A DNA stretch of 64,000 bases, taken from assembly GCF_001429505.1 (NCBI RefSeq), contig NZ_LMJW01000019.1, positions 30,364 through 94,363 on the forward strand. Direction: 5' to 3'. The notes under the pieces are model-generated. The model did no database searches. It saw only the letters and a list, made by a program, of their open reading frames with translations, and was not told the origin of the DNA. This document shows positions 36,258-45,520 of the stretch, in pieces. The position numbers and the translations under genes are program-made. Positions within the stretch are counted from its first letter, which is position 1; each line of letters starts with the position of its first letter. Source of the DNA: Allobosea sp. Root483D1. Its GTDB lineage: Bacteria > Pseudomonadota > Alphaproteobacteria > Rhizobiales > Beijerinckiaceae.

Positions 36258-38350
36258 CAGCGATAGCGCAGGCTGGCGATGACCTTGCGTCCCTCGTCGA
36301 AATAGCAATAGCCGGCGGTGCAGGTCTGCTGGATCTCGTTCAAGAGGTTGGTGGCGTTGACCTGGAAGCGCAGGCCCTTGAGCTGCGGGCTGAGGTTTTC
36401 CAGGTCGTAGCGGACCGAGCCGTCGACGAAGGTGCGCGCCTTGTTGTCGATCACCGGCCGGCCGAGATTGTCGCCGAGGCTGGAGCCGACATAGCGCACG
36501 CCGCCGCCGATGCCGAGCCCGCGCGCCGGCCCGTCCTGCACGGTGTAGTCGAGCCAGAGCGAGGCCATGTGGTAGGGCACGCTGCTCAGGGGGTTGCCGA
36601 CCGTCTCCGCCGTCAGCTTCTTGATGCGCGCGTCGTTGTAGGAATAGGAGGCCTGCAGGCTGAGCCCGTTCGCCAGCGAGGCGACGCCCTCGATCTCGAA
36701 GCCGCTGGAGCGCAGATCGAGCTGGACCTGGCGGTTGAGGCCGTCGACGACCTCGTAGACCACGCCATTGTCCTGGCGGATGTTGAACACCGCGGCGCGC
36801 AGCGAGGCATTGTAGCCCGGCAAATCGTATTTCACGCCGAGCTCGGCCTGCTTGCCAGTCGTCGGCTGGGCGACGCCGCCATTCAGCACCGTGCCCGGAT
36901 TGGGCACGAAGGAGGTGCCGTAGCTGACATAGGGCGCGAGGCCGAAATCGGTGACGTAAGACAGCGCGGCGCGGCCGGTGAACTTGCCGTCGGCGCGCTT
37001 GCTCTGCGTCGGCACCGCGCCGGCGGCGCCCGCCTCGAACTTGCTGTCGACCCAATCGTTGCGGACGCCGGCGGAGAGGCGCCAGCCTCCCCATTTCACC
37101 TGATCCTGCAGGTAGACGCCGGTCGTGGTCAGCGTCTGCTCGGTCCGCCAGAGGAAGGCGGGATTGTAGCCGAGTGGCACGCCGCCAAAGGCTTCCTTGC
37201 TCTTGTAGTGCAGCCGGCTGACATCGACGCCGGCGAGCAAGGTATGATCGACCGCGCCGGTCCGGAACTTCGCCTCCAGCGAGGTGTCGACCGAGACGCC
37301 GGCCGTGTTCTCGCGGGTCAGGCCGGGGTCGAAGTAGACATATTGCTGATTGTTGCCGAGCTGCTGGTACCGCGCCCGCTGGCGCAGCGTGAAGACCTCG
37401 TCGAACTTGTGCTCGAACTCGTAGCCGATCCGCGCCTGCTGCTGGCGGAAGTCGTTGTAGCGCTTGTTGCCGACATAGACCTTGGTGGCGCCGAGCGTCT
37501 TGGACAGCACATTGCCCTGGCGATCGATGTAGGGACCATACTGGTTGAGATAGGCCGCCGTGCCGCCCGTGGTCGAATCCATGTACTCGCCGAGCACGGT
37601 GAGCTTGGTCGCCTCGTTCGGCTTCCAGGTCAACGCCGGCGCGATGAAGACGCGATCGTCCCTGATCGCGCTGATGTCGCTCTTCGCGTCGCGGACGAGA
37701 CCGGTCAGCCGGTAGAGCAGCGTCCCCTCCGGATTGGCCGGGCCGGAAATGTCGAAACTGAACTGCTTGCGGCCGAAGGAGCCGCCCTGGATCTCGATCT
37801 CGCGGAACGGCGTCTGCGTCGGCCGCTTCGAGATCAGGTCGACGATGCCGGCGCTGGTGCTGGCCCCGTAGATCGCCGAGGCCGGGCCGCGCAGCACGCT
37901 GATCGCCTCCAGCCCATAGGGTTCGAGCCGCATCAGCCCGTTCGGGCTGCCGATCTGGCGCAGGCCGTCGCGGAAGACGGCATTGTGGGTGACGTCGATG
38001 CCGCGGATGGTGAAGGCGTCGTAGCGCGGGTCGAAGCCATAGGTGCCGATGCGCGCGCCCGGCGTATAGGCCAAGGCCTCCAGCAGGTTCTGCGGCTTGC
38101 GCTGTTCGAGCTGCGTCTGCGTCACCGTCGAGATCGACATCGGCGTCTCGAGCAGCGGCGTATCCGTCTTGCTGGCGCTGCGGCCGGAGGTGGCGACATA
38201 GCCGTTGGCGCTGAAGACGCCCTTCTCGCCGGAGCCCTGCCCTTCGACCACGATCGTGTCGAGCTGGATACGGTCAGTCCCCTGCGCCAGGGCAGCGATC
38301 GGAGCAAACAGCAGTGCGGACGAGCCCAGCAAGGCAGAGCGAATATTCAC
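36254..38350 (-). CDS. TonB-dependent siderophore receptor
   Basis: This protein of about 698 residues is an outer-membrane beta-barrel receptor. It has a signal peptide ([17 protein letters not shown]), a TonB-box-like DTIVVEG, a plug domain ([20 protein letters not shown] to the [17 protein letters not shown] motif) and a barrel ending with SLRYRW, the aromatic C-terminal residue used for assembly. Relatives take up ferrichrome, ferrioxamine or rhizobactin-like siderophores; the ligand is unknown. GTG 38350 gives the best signal peptide; ATG 38392 is the alternative. Iron control is expected, but no box is certain in the divergent region. Confidence 0.93.
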   Translation of the reverse strand: MNIRSALLGSSALLFAPIAALAQGTDRIQLDTIVVEGQGSGEKGVFSANGYVATSGRSASKTDTPLLETPMSISTVTQTQLEQRKPQNLLEALAYTPGARIGTYGFDPRYDAFTIRGIDVTHNAVFRDGLRQIGSPNGLMRLEPYGLEAISVLRGPASAIYGASTSAGIVDLISKRPTQTPFREIEIQGGSFGRKQFSFDISGPANPEGTLLYRLTGLVRDAKSDISAIRDDRVFIAPALTWKPNEATKLTVLGEYMDSTTGGTAAYLNQYGPYIDRQGNVLSKTLGATKVYVGNKRYNDFRQQQARIGYEFEHKFDEVFTLRQRARYQQLGNNQQYVYFDPGLTRENTAGVSVDTSLEAKFRTGAVDHTLLAGVDVSRLHYKSKEAFGGVPLGYNPAFLWRTEQTLTTTGVYLQDQVKWGGWRLSAGVRNDWVDSKFEAGAAGAVPTQSKRADGKFTGRAALSYVTDFGLAPYVSYGTSFVPNPGTVLNGGVAQPTTGKQAELGVKYDLPGYNASLRAAVFNIRQDNGVVYEVVDGLNRQVQLDLRSSGFEIEGVASLANGLSLQASYSYNDARIKKLTAETVGNPLSSVPYHMASLWLDYTVQDGPARGLGIGGGVRYVGSSLGDNLGRPVIDNKARTFVDGSVRYDLENLSPQLKGLRFQVNATNLLNEIQQTCTAGYCYFDEGRKVIASLRYRW

Positions 38351-38649
38351 GGCACACGACTCTCGACGGGAACGACGATCGCGGCCTAACAACCGAGAAT
38401 AGATCGGTCAATACATTATAGTTTTGAATTGTTAAAAGTAAATATTAGCGGTATATACTTAAAATATCAAACAACATCTTATACTCCGACGTGACCTCAT
38501 CCGCCCCACGATCGCAGCCGGCGCCTGGCGACCCGCCCGTGGGGCCTGCCGAGCCCCGCGCAGCCGAGCCTGGGTTGCGCTTCCAGCGCATCCGCCTTGC
38601 GCCACAACCCAAACCCAATAAATAAGGAGGTCTAGGAGCGGCCTCCGGA
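38351..38649. promoter_or_regulatory. divergent promoter region of the siderophore and map genes
   Basis: A 299-base region, markedly A/T-rich at 38400-38480, holds the outward promoters of the TonB receptor operon and of map. I expect an iron-responsive site (RirA, Irr or Fur) but could not pick one with confidence. TAAATAAGGAGG near 38620 is the map ribosome-binding site. Confidence 0.5.
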
Positions 38650-39471
38650 ATGACCTTGAACGAATCGATCTCGCGCGCGCGGCGCGACCCCGCCATCAAG
38701 CTGCATGGCCCCGAGGGCTTCGCGGCAATGCGCAAGGCCGGACAGCTCACCGCGCGCGGCCTCGACATGCTCGCCGGCGAGGTCAAGCCCGGCGTCACCA
38801 CCCAGCGCCTCGACGATCTCGCCTTCCAGTTCGCCATGGACAACGGCGCCTACCCGGCGACTCTGTTCTATCGCGGCTACACCAAGTCGATCTGCACCTC
38901 GATCAACCATGTCGTCTGCCACGGCATCCCCGACGACAAGCCGATGCGCGAGGGCGACGTCGTCAACATCGACTACACGCTGATCGTTGATGGCTGGCAC
39001 GGCGATTCCAGCCGGATGTTCGCGGTCGGCGACATCCCGCGCAAGGCTGAGCGCCTGGTCGAAATCACCTATGAGAGCCTGCTGCGCGGTATCCGCGCGG
39101 TGCGCCCCGGCGCGACCACCGGCGATATCGGTTTTGCGATCCAGCGCTATGCCGAGGGCGAGCGCTGCTCGGTGGTGCGCGACTTCTGCGGCCACGGCCT
39201 CGGCCAGGTCTTCCACGACGCGCCCAATATCCTGCACTATGGCAGCCCAGGCGAAGGCGTCGAACTCAAGCCCGGCATGCTCTTCACCATCGAGCCGATG
39301 ATCAATCTCGGCAAGGCCAGCGTGAAAGTGCTCTCCGACGGCTGGACGGCGGTGACGCGCGACCGCTCGCTCTCGGCCCAGTTCGAGCACACGATCGGCG
39401 TGACCGACGCCGGCTGCGAGATCTTCACGCTCTCGCCTGCCGGCCTCGATAATCCGCTCGCCCGCCCATGA
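38650..39471 (+). CDS. map: methionine aminopeptidase type I
   Basis: This 273-residue enzyme removes the initiator Met from new proteins. The metal ligands are visible: [19 protein letters not shown] (two Asp), [11 protein letters not shown] (His), FTIEPM (Glu) and SAQFEHTI (Glu). The length matches proteobacterial type I enzymes. Its stop codon overlaps the start of the radC fragment (ATGA). Confidence 0.97.
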   Translation: MTLNESISRARRDPAIKLHGPEGFAAMRKAGQLTARGLDMLAGEVKPGVTTQRLDDLAFQFAMDNGAYPATLFYRGYTKSICTSINHVVCHGIPDDKPMREGDVVNIDYTLIVDGWHGDSSRMFAVGDIPRKAERLVEITYESLLRGIRAVRPGATTGDIGFAIQRYAEGERCSVVRDFCGHGLGQVFHDAPNILHYGSPGEGVELKPGMLFTIEPMINLGKASVKVLSDGWTAVTRDRSLSAQFEHTIGVTDAGCEIFTLSPAGLDNPLARP

Positions 39472-39908
39472 AAAACGGCGGCAGCGGCAAACCAGCCCCG
39501 CTTGCCGCCGCCCCGGACGACGCCCAGCCACATCATCTCGGCCATCGTGAACGGTTGCGCCAACGCTTCCTCGACGGCGGCGACGCCGCCCTGCCCGATT
39601 ACGAGCTGCTCGAGCTCTTGCTCTTCCGCTCGATCCCGCAGCGCGACGTCAAGCCGCTCGCCAAGCAGCTGATCCAGCATTTCGGCTCCTTCGCCGAGGT
39701 GATCGGCGCGCCGTTGTCGCGGCTGACGGAGGTCAAGGGCATCGGCGAGAGCGTCGCGCTCGATCTCAAGATCGTCGAGGCGGCGCTGAAGCGCACGATG
39801 AAGGGCCAGGTCGCCAAGAAGCCGGTGCTCTCCTCCTGGTCCTCGGTGATCGACTATTGCCGGTTGGCCATGGCCTTCGCCGAGCGCGAGCAGTTCCGCA
39901 TTCTATGA
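39468..39908 (+). pseudogene. radC: RadC, N-terminal half only, cut by a mobile element
   Basis: The 146 residues include the helix-hairpin-helix region ([16 protein letters not shown]) and the start of the second domain up to [12 protein letters not shown]. Normal RadC continues directly into FLDKKN and the JAB1/MPN metal-binding domain, which is absent: the frame ends in TGA at this point. The remaining part is not found in the window. Inside the gene an integrase-bearing region begins, so radC was almost certainly the insertion site. The fragment lacks the domain thought to be catalytic and is probably non-functional. Confidence 0.88.
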
Positions 39909-40028
39909 CAAGCTATTGATTTAGCTAGCTGACGTCCCTCGCCTTGCGTCGGACGTCCCTCACCACATCTCACAAATTTGCCCGCCCGCATCTGCCGGTG
40001 GGTCATTCCACACATTGGAGACTGCTAA
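39909..40028. other. left boundary of the integrated element
   Basis: Immediately after the broken radC the DNA reads GACAAGCTATTGATTTAGC, followed by a short direct repeat, GACGTCCCTC, at 39931-39940 and GGACGTCCCTC at 39950-39960. GACAAG also occurs in normal radC sequence after the break, so the core site may lie here. I found no matching right-end copy in the window. Confidence 0.45.
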
Positions 40029-40292
40029 ATGCAGATCACGGACTTCGTGCCGTTGCCAGACCCGGGCGGCAGCACGGCGCGCACTGTTGCGCGCTTTTCA
40101 GTGTCGTTCGCCGACATGAAACTCTCGGGCTTCCGTCTACGGCTCAGGCCCAACGGCACATTCATAGCCGCGCCGCCTGCAGCTTACGGGCAGCGTGTCG
40201 CGAACTTCACACCAGACCTCTTCACCAAGATCAACAGCGCCGCCGAAGCGGCTTACAGGAGGCTTCACGCCCTTGACCGAACCTGCGCCTGA
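40029..40292 (+). CDS. small hypothetical protein of the element
   Basis: The 87-residue product starts MQITDFVPLPDPGGS and has a strand-rich middle (KLSGFRLRLRPNGTFIAAPP), somewhat like SpoVG-type small nucleic-acid-binding proteins, but the match is not firm. It precedes the RepA-like gene, whose start overlaps its last codons, so the two are coupled. Confidence 0.65.
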   Translation: MQITDFVPLPDPGGSTARTVARFSVSFADMKLSGFRLRLRPNGTFIAAPPAAYGQRVANFTPDLFTKINSAAEAAYRRLHALDRTCA

Positions 40293-41562
40293 AGCCGCCC
40301 TGCCCCACCTCATCTTTGGCGGAGACGAGACGCCAGAGCAGATTGAGGCAATCGTCTCAGAATACGTTGCGGCTCACACCGCGATTATTCGCGAGCAGCG
40401 TGACGAGCTTGACCACGATGCGGAGGCCCGCGAGGCCGAGCTTGAGGCCGGCCCCAAAGCCGACAACGACAACGACGCCCCAGGCTCTAAGGGCGCGCCG
40501 CTGCCTGTCATCTGCCCGGCGGATTGGCATGGCCTGCCTGTGCCGCAGCGTGAGTGGTTCATAGAAGGCCTGATCCCGACGCGTCAGGTGACAATGCTCG
40601 CCGGTGACGGCGGCGTGGGTAAGAGCCTGCTCGGCGTTCAAATCGCCGCTGCGGCTTGCCTTGGTGTTGAGACGCTGGGGCTAACCCCGGCTCGGTGCGG
40701 CGTCGTCTATCTCGGCGCGGAAGACGAGGCCGACGAGTTCCACCGCCGACTCGCCGATATCGTGGCTGCGCATGACCGGACGCTAGCCGATCTGGTGGAC
40801 TTCCGATTGATCCCTTTGGCCGATCGTGACGCCTTGCTGGCTACGCCGGACGGCAAAGGCGTCATGCAGCCGACCAGCAATTTCATCAGCCTCGACAATC
40901 ATATCGCTCGGCATCAGCCGGGGTTGGTCATCCTCGACACGAGCGCTGACTTGTTCGGCGGCGATGAGATCAAGCGCGGTCAAGTCCGGCAGTTCGTCGC
41001 GATGCTCCGCGGGCTGGCCATCAAATGGAACTGCGCCGTTGTGCTGCTCTCGCATCCATCGGTGTCGGGAATGCAGACCGGAACGGGCACGTCCGGCTCT
41101 ACGGCCTGGAACAACTCGGTGCGGAGTCGTATCTATCTGACGCGGCCGGAGGGTAAGGACGTCGACCCGGACATTCGTGTTCTGAGGACGATGAAAGCCA
41201 ACTACGGCGCTGTCGGCGATGAGATGAAGCTGCGTTGGCGAGCCGGTGCTTTCGTGCTGGATAAAGGGTTGCCCGCAGCTGAAATCGCCTTCGTCAACCG
41301 GGCACAGGATGACGCCTTTATCCGCCTCCTAAGAGCGGTCTCGCGCTCCGGACAGGTGGTGGCGCCAACCAAGGGCGTGAACTTCGCGCCGAAGGTACTG
41401 GCCTCTCGGACTGACGCGGCGCCATACGACGAGCGGACGCTTGAGAAATCCATGCACCGGCTCCTCACTGACGGCACGCTGAAGGTTGCGAAGTACGGCC
41501 CGCCGTCCAAACGACGCCAGCAGCTCCTCGTTTCAGCCGACGATTTCGGCGGAGAGGATTAG
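40273..41562 (+). CDS. repA: RepA-like AAA ATPase/helicase of the element
   Basis: This 429-residue RecA-fold ATPase (AAA_25/RSF1010 RepA type) has Walker A GDGGVGKSLLG near residue 117, Walker B LVILDTSADLFGG near 222, and a conserved VVLLSHPSVSG motif. The Glu-rich N-terminal part precedes WHGLPVPQREWFIEGLIP, which opens the ATPase domain. Such proteins load or drive replication of plasmids and phage satellites. I start at TTG 40273 because AGGAGG stands at correct spacing. It is followed at once by an iteron-like repeat cluster, as expected for an origin. Confidence 0.85.
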   Translation: MTEPAPEAALPHLIFGGDETPEQIEAIVSEYVAAHTAIIREQRDELDHDAEAREAELEAGPKADNDNDAPGSKGAPLPVICPADWHGLPVPQREWFIEGLIPTRQVTMLAGDGGVGKSLLGVQIAAAACLGVETLGLTPARCGVVYLGAEDEADEFHRRLADIVAAHDRTLADLVDFRLIPLADRDALLATPDGKGVMQPTSNFISLDNHIARHQPGLVILDTSADLFGGDEIKRGQVRQFVAMLRGLAIKWNCAVVLLSHPSVSGMQTGTGTSGSTAWNNSVRSRIYLTRPEGKDVDPDIRVLRTMKANYGAVGDEMKLRWRAGAFVLDKGLPAAEIAFVNRAQDDAFIRLLRAVSRSGQVVAPTKGVNFAPKVLASRTDAAPYDERTLEKSMHRLLTDGTLKVAKYGPPSKRRQQLLVSADDFGGED

Positions 41563-41653
41563 GTGTTCCACCCCACCTTCCACCCCCCTTCCACCCCTAT
41601 ACCAGGGGGGTGTGCTTCCACCCCCCTTATACCCCCGGCAGGGTGGAACACCC
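41563..41653. repeat. iteron-like repeats, candidate replication origin
   Basis: Direct copies of TTCCACCCC start at 41566, 41578, 41589 and 41616, with one inverted GGGTGGAA at 41642. The outer copies form a 12-bp inverted repeat: GGTGTTCCACCC at 41562-41573 and GGGTGGAACACC at 41642-41653. TATACC occurs twice between them. Tandem repeats directly behind a repA gene are typical of plasmid or satellite origins. Confidence 0.6.
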
Positions 41654-42596
41654 TGGTAGGGGCTGGACGCCCCACCGAGGTTCCCCTGTAAAAAATCAAA
41701 GAGCCGCCAAGCGGCTGGTCGCGCGGGCTTGCCGTCGAGCTCCGCGGCAGGAAGCTCAAGGACATCACACAGGCTGAGGTCGATAAGCTCGCGCGGAAGC
41801 TATATCCAGAGGCCCTCCCTTCGACGCTGCTGCGCCAGTTCCGTTTCGTGCGGTGGGGAATTACGCAGTACGGCAGGATTGGGCCGAAGCTCGCACATGG
41901 AATTTGCCGCGCAAACCGAAGTCGACCAACGCACCGCGAAAGGCCACCAGGGTTGGCTCGCGTCCGACGACCTATGATCACGCAGCCCAGTTCGTGGCAG
42001 CTCTTTCCCCTGCCCCAGCGATGACCATGACCGGGCTGTTCTTCACCGGCTTGCGGCCGATAGAGCTCTTCGCACTTGAGGCGTCTGACGTGGATCTAGA
42101 GCAGCGCTGGCTGGTGGTCCGCAGCAGCAAGACTGGCGAGCCACGAGGCGTGCCGATGCACGAAGTTCTGGCGCGGCTGTTCGCCTCACTGGTTCAGCGC
42201 GGTGGCAAGGTTTTCCGGACACATGATGGAAAGCCCTACGCCGTGCTGGAGAATGCCGGAGGGCAATTGAAGATGCCTCTTAAGGCGGCACGCACGCGAA
42301 GCGGCATCCTTGACGTCAGCCCTTACACGGCGCGCCACACCGTTTCGACGCAGCTCGTCGTCAACGGCGTGCACCAGTACGTCAAAGACCAGATCCTCGG
42401 TCACGCCGTCAACGATATGTCGAGGCGATACACCAATATCCCGCAGCCGCGGATAGAGGCCATCAACACGATCGCCGTGCCGGATACCTGGAGTTCACTC
42501 GAGTGGTGGAAAGACTCCCTTGCCTGGGCGAGTAAACTCGCCGGCGAGCAAGGGCGGCGGACGGATTTGGAGAGAAAGCGGTTGGAACGGCCGTAG
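41644..42596 (+). pseudogene. int: tyrosine recombinase/integrase with a frameshift
   Basis: The N-terminal part (GLAVELRGRKLKDITQAEVDKL, frame of GTG 41644) and the catalytic part (NYAVRQDWAEARTWNLPRKP onward) lie in different frames; the break is at about 41830-41845. The catalytic region keeps the first Arg (FTGLRPIELFALE), the LGHA His and the RRYTN Tyr nucleophile; the usual H-X-X-R box reads YTAR, so its His is replaced. It would move the element by site-specific recombination. With the frameshift it is probably inactive, unless the break is a sequencing error. Confidence 0.8.
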
Positions 42597-42621
42597 CGAA
42601 GGGTTGCCCGCGCCGTAACTC

Positions 42622-42789
42622 TTGTCGATCGAGGTCAGTTCCGACCCAACGCAGGATACGATGATCATCCTCGCTGCACAGGCTGATGCTGACATCGCTT
42701 TGCGATTGTCGCCGGGGGTTGTGGCTGAGCTTGAAGCAATGCTGGCGCGCGCCAATCAGGAGCAGGCTAAGCGGCTAACTAAGCAGTGA
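42622..42789 (+). pseudogene. truncated copy of the 50240-50449 small gene
   Basis: The frame from TTG 42622 encodes IEVSSDPTQDTMIILAA, then LRLSPGVVAELEAMLARANQ, closely matching the intact paralogue at 50240. The N-terminus and ribosome site are missing. Just behind it, the 31-residue membrane ORF that follows the paralogue is also repeated, but has TAG at codon 4 (42795-42797). Confidence 0.65.
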
Positions 42790-42995
42790 CCCGATAGTCG
42801 GCCTTCCTCCTCGCCGCGCTGATCATGGCGGCTGTCACCGCGTGGATAGCGGTCTGGGCTGAGAGCGCGGGCAGGGTGGGAGAGAGGCGGAATGAGCTTG
42901 ATCGTCTCGCACCCATTCCGGTCATCGAGGTCTCTCTCATACTCTCGCCAAAAGCTGTTATCCATGGCAACCTGCCGCAGGGTCAGGGGCGCGCC

Positions 42996-44618
42996 ATGCG
43001 GACAATACTCGTCGGATTTCTTCTCTGCCTAGGTCTCTTGCTACCGGAGCGTTCTTCGGCACAAAGCCGGCTCCTCTCCGACAATGCCGATTCGATCGCG
43101 GTTGTGGTCGGCAACAAGACCTACAAGCAGACCAGCTCGGTCGACTTCGCTCATAATGACGCCGAGGCGATAAAGGCCTGGCTTATTGGTGCTCTCGGCT
43201 TTCGCGAGCAGAACATCTTCCTGTTGAAGGACGCCACGCTGAGTGAGCTCAATCAGGTTTTCGGGACCGAAGTCAATCCGCAGAGCGGTCGGCTCTGGCG
43301 CAGCACAGCCGAAGGCCGATCGAACGTCTTCGTCTACTATTCCGGTCATGGCGTGCCCGACCTCGCAACCCGCCAGCCTATGCTGCTCCCGCAGGACGGC
43401 AATCCCAACCTGATCGAAACCGGCTATGCTCTGCAGACACTTTATCGGAACCTGGAACTGGTCCGGCAGAAGATCGGCTCGCAGCGCCAGCTCATCGTGA
43501 TGGTTGACGCCTGCTTCACCGGCGAGACGGGTCGCAAGGGCGAGAGCTTGCTTGCGGTCTCCGCACCAGGCTTCGTTCCGGCCAAGCCCCGCGCAGGGTC
43601 CGGCATCGTCAAGCTGGTGGCGACCTCCGGCACCACCCCGGCCAATTGGGATGAGAACCAGAAGCTCGGCCTGTTCACCAGCCGCTTCCTGATGGGCGCT
43701 GCGGGGCTGGCGCGACAGGAGGGGGCATCGGAAGATAGTCCTCTCGCATGGTCCGATCTGCAACGGTACCTCTTGCAAACAGTCGAGGTCGCCGCCCGAC
43801 GTGACAGCGGACGCGAGCAGGCGCCGGAGATCGACCAAGCATCCTTGACGTTGCCTGTGGCGTTGCCCGTACCCGCAGTAGCGCGCGCCGTCGCGTTGGC
43901 ACGGGACGAGGCGAACTGGCAGCAGGCGAAGGCGACGGGTGAGCGTAGCGCGCTGGAGGCCTATGTCGCTCGCTGCGGCGAGGTCTGCCAGTATCGGGCG
44001 ACGGCCATGGCGCAGCTTCTCAACAGGCACCGCGGCGCAGAGTCGGCCGCTGACGAACGGAACTGGCAAACACTCAGCACGGCCGGCAAATACGAGGAAT
44101 ATCTCCGCAGCTGTGGAACGGTGTGCGCTTATCGAGCTGTTGCTCTGGGATATCTGGGGCGAACGGAAGAGAGTGCTGGCGCACCCACTGTGCCGCACCC
44201 GAAAGGTCAGGTAGTCGCGCTACCTCCGGCAAGTCCCGCGCCGGCAGATGAGCCGAAGCCTAGCGTCGCGCCCCCGAATAAGCCGGCCGCTCAAACGAAG
44301 ACTCCCTCGCCGCCTAAGTGCAAAAAAGGAGAGACATTAACCGGCAGCCGCTGCATCGCCGCGAGAAGGACGGAAAAAGTCCGAAGCGCCAGGCCAGTCG
44401 CGCCGTCCGCGCCTGACTCGGGCGGCAGCAATACACAGAGTTTCCAGAACTCGAGCGGAGACCACGTGGTGGTTCGAGCCAGAACCGTGAGAACGTACGT
44501 GAATGCACAGGGCCACAGGATCCGAGTCGTCGAACGCACTGTCACTCGCAATGGTCGACCGGCTGGAACGGATCAGGTCGAGGTCAATTTGCACACGAAT
44601 GAGGCAAATGGGATCTAA
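42996..44618 (+). CDS. secreted caspase-family (peptidase C14) protein
   Basis: This 540-residue protein has a signal peptide (MRTILVGFLLCLGLLLPERSSA) and a caspase-like domain (about residues 30-250) with the catalytic His in VFVYYSGHGVPD and the Cys in VMVDACFTGE. Two short Cys-containing repeats follow (YVARCGEVCQYRATAM and YLRSCGTVCAYRAVAL), then a Pro/Lys-rich linker and a basic tail (RTVRTYVNAQGHRIRVVERT). Bacterial metacaspase-like enzymes cleave after Arg/Lys or Asp. ATG 42996 is preferred over the upstream frame, which is the relic duplicate. Its place inside the element may mean an accessory role in host interaction or cell death. Confidence 0.85.
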   Translation: MRTILVGFLLCLGLLLPERSSAQSRLLSDNADSIAVVVGNKTYKQTSSVDFAHNDAEAIKAWLIGALGFREQNIFLLKDATLSELNQVFGTEVNPQSGRLWRSTAEGRSNVFVYYSGHGVPDLATRQPMLLPQDGNPNLIETGYALQTLYRNLELVRQKIGSQRQLIVMVDACFTGETGRKGESLLAVSAPGFVPAKPRAGSGIVKLVATSGTTPANWDENQKLGLFTSRFLMGAAGLARQEGASEDSPLAWSDLQRYLLQTVEVAARRDSGREQAPEIDQASLTLPVALPVPAVARAVALARDEANWQQAKATGERSALEAYVARCGEVCQYRATAMAQLLNRHRGAESAADERNWQTLSTAGKYEEYLRSCGTVCAYRAVALGYLGRTEESAGAPTVPHPKGQVVALPPASPAPADEPKPSVAPPNKPAAQTKTPSPPKCKKGETLTGSRCIAARRTEKVRSARPVAPSAPDSGGSNTQSFQNSSGDHVVVRARTVRTYVNAQGHRIRVVERTVTRNGRPAGTDQVEVNLHTNEANGI

Positions 44619-44816
44619 GGCAGATCGAGCTAGCTGCCGCGCAGAAACTATTTCGGCGATCATGCAGGCCGCTTCAACCTCCGGCACGCTGATACGCAGC
44701 GCGAGCGTCAGTTTGGCCAGATCGATCAGCGATCATGCCGAAATGCCCTACCGATTTGCAGGTTTATACCGCGGCGTCAGTGTCCGATTGTCGTCGCCAG
44801 TATCACCGGCCGGCGT

Positions 44817-45005
44817 TCACGCCTCGTCATCGCTTGGAACCGCCCGGGCGCCCTCCGAAAACAGCCCGCGGAGAAAACCCTTCGAGGACGCGCGATCGCC
44901 GTCACGCGCGAGTTCGTCCAGATCGAGCAGCAGCGCTCGGATCAGCGCCCGCTCGCTACCATGCTCTTCAATGGGATCATCGATCTCGGTCTCCAGTTCC
45001 GTCAT
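44817..45005 (-). CDS. small phage-type protein under a LexA promoter (copy 1)
   Basis: This 62-residue protein starts MTELETEIDDPIEEHGSERALIRA and ends GFLRGLFSEGARAVPSDDEA. The motif IEEHGSE, then LRAL, is shared with the broken copy at 45863-46195. A LexA-covered promoter stands 52 bases upstream of the ATG, so it is probably an SOS-induced gene. No ribosome site is strong before ATG 45005; the frame is open further upstream. No domain is recognised. Confidence 0.65.
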   Translation of the reverse strand: MTELETEIDDPIEEHGSERALIRALLLDLDELARDGDRASSKGFLRGLFSEGARAVPSDDEA

Positions 45006-45058
45006 TGGCGACGTATCCGGCAATGGCACAGCTGGCAGGGTTGCGCTCTCCAGAATGA

Positions 45059-45092
45059 GAACATACTGAGAACTATACCCCGAGACAGTCAA
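45059..45092 (-). promoter_or_regulatory. LexA-box promoter 1 of the element
   Basis: On the minus strand: -35 TTGACT (45092-45087), 18-base spacer, -10 CAGTAT (45068-45063), with the LexA direct repeat GTTC-N7-GTTC (45073-45059) overlapping the -10. It drives the minus-strand gene ending at 44817. Nearly identical promoters are at 46218 and 51747. Confidence 0.75.
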
Positions 45093-45095
45093 GCC

Positions 45096-45350
45096 ATGGC
45101 CGCAGTCGATAGTTTCTTCCTCCAGCCGTTCCGGACGCATCGCAAGCGCCTGGTGCCGGCTCAGCGCGTACTGGCAAAGACGAAACATCACGCGTTGAAT
45201 GAGGGCGAGCGTCTAGGCCGAACGGCGGAAGGCGTCGCCGTTATCCACGTCACCGCAGATGGTGAGACCGGCGAGGTAAGCGCGATCGAAGTGCTGGCGC
45301 GCCACGGCGCCATCTCGGAGGAGTTCGAAGAACAGATCAGGGCGCTATGA
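45096..45350 (+). CDS. small phage-type protein, divergent from copy 1
   Basis: The 84-residue product begins MAAVDSFFLQPFRTHRKRLV and ends VLARHGAISEEFEEQIRAL. The Arg/Lys-rich head followed by a GEVSAIEVLA strand suggests a small DNA- or protein-binding factor. The start codon lies on the edge of the LexA promoter and has no good ribosome site, so the true start could be further in. No family recognised. Confidence 0.55.
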   Translation: MAAVDSFFLQPFRTHRKRLVPAQRVLAKTKHHALNEGERLGRTAEGVAVIHVTADGETGEVSAIEVLARHGAISEEFEEQIRAL

Positions 45351-45520
45351 CATGATCCCGGCTACGCAGACCCACAGTGGCCACGCGAAACCCGGGTGCC
45401 ACGACACGTTCTGGTCGGCGCTGACAGTTCGCCTACCTGGCAGCGAGATCCACGGCTGATTTGTACGTTGAAGCCGATCAGCGGCTGAGGCAGAGTGACT
45501 CAACTAGAACGGAGGCGGCC

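Noticed and set aside
35019..37094. Longer MFS protein reaching back to 37094
   Set aside because: The added N-terminal 270 or so residues are Arg/Ala-rich shadow of the receptor; the real start is the GTG at 36257.
36569..38389. 606-codon open frame antisense to the TonB receptor
   Set aside because: Antisense shadow of a long GC-rich gene; no recognisable protein.
38393..38480. Iron-responsive operator in front of the TonB receptor
   Set aside because: The A/T-rich stretch has several partial matches to Fur, Irr and RirA motifs, none good enough to choose.
40029..40292. Firm SpoVG assignment for the gene before repA
   Set aside because: Length and a strand pattern are similar, but the diagnostic residues are not evident.
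44337..44687. Minus-strand frame under the caspase tail
   Set aside because: Overlaps a clear gene; the readable piece (VPEVEAACMIAEIV) is too short and unlike any family.
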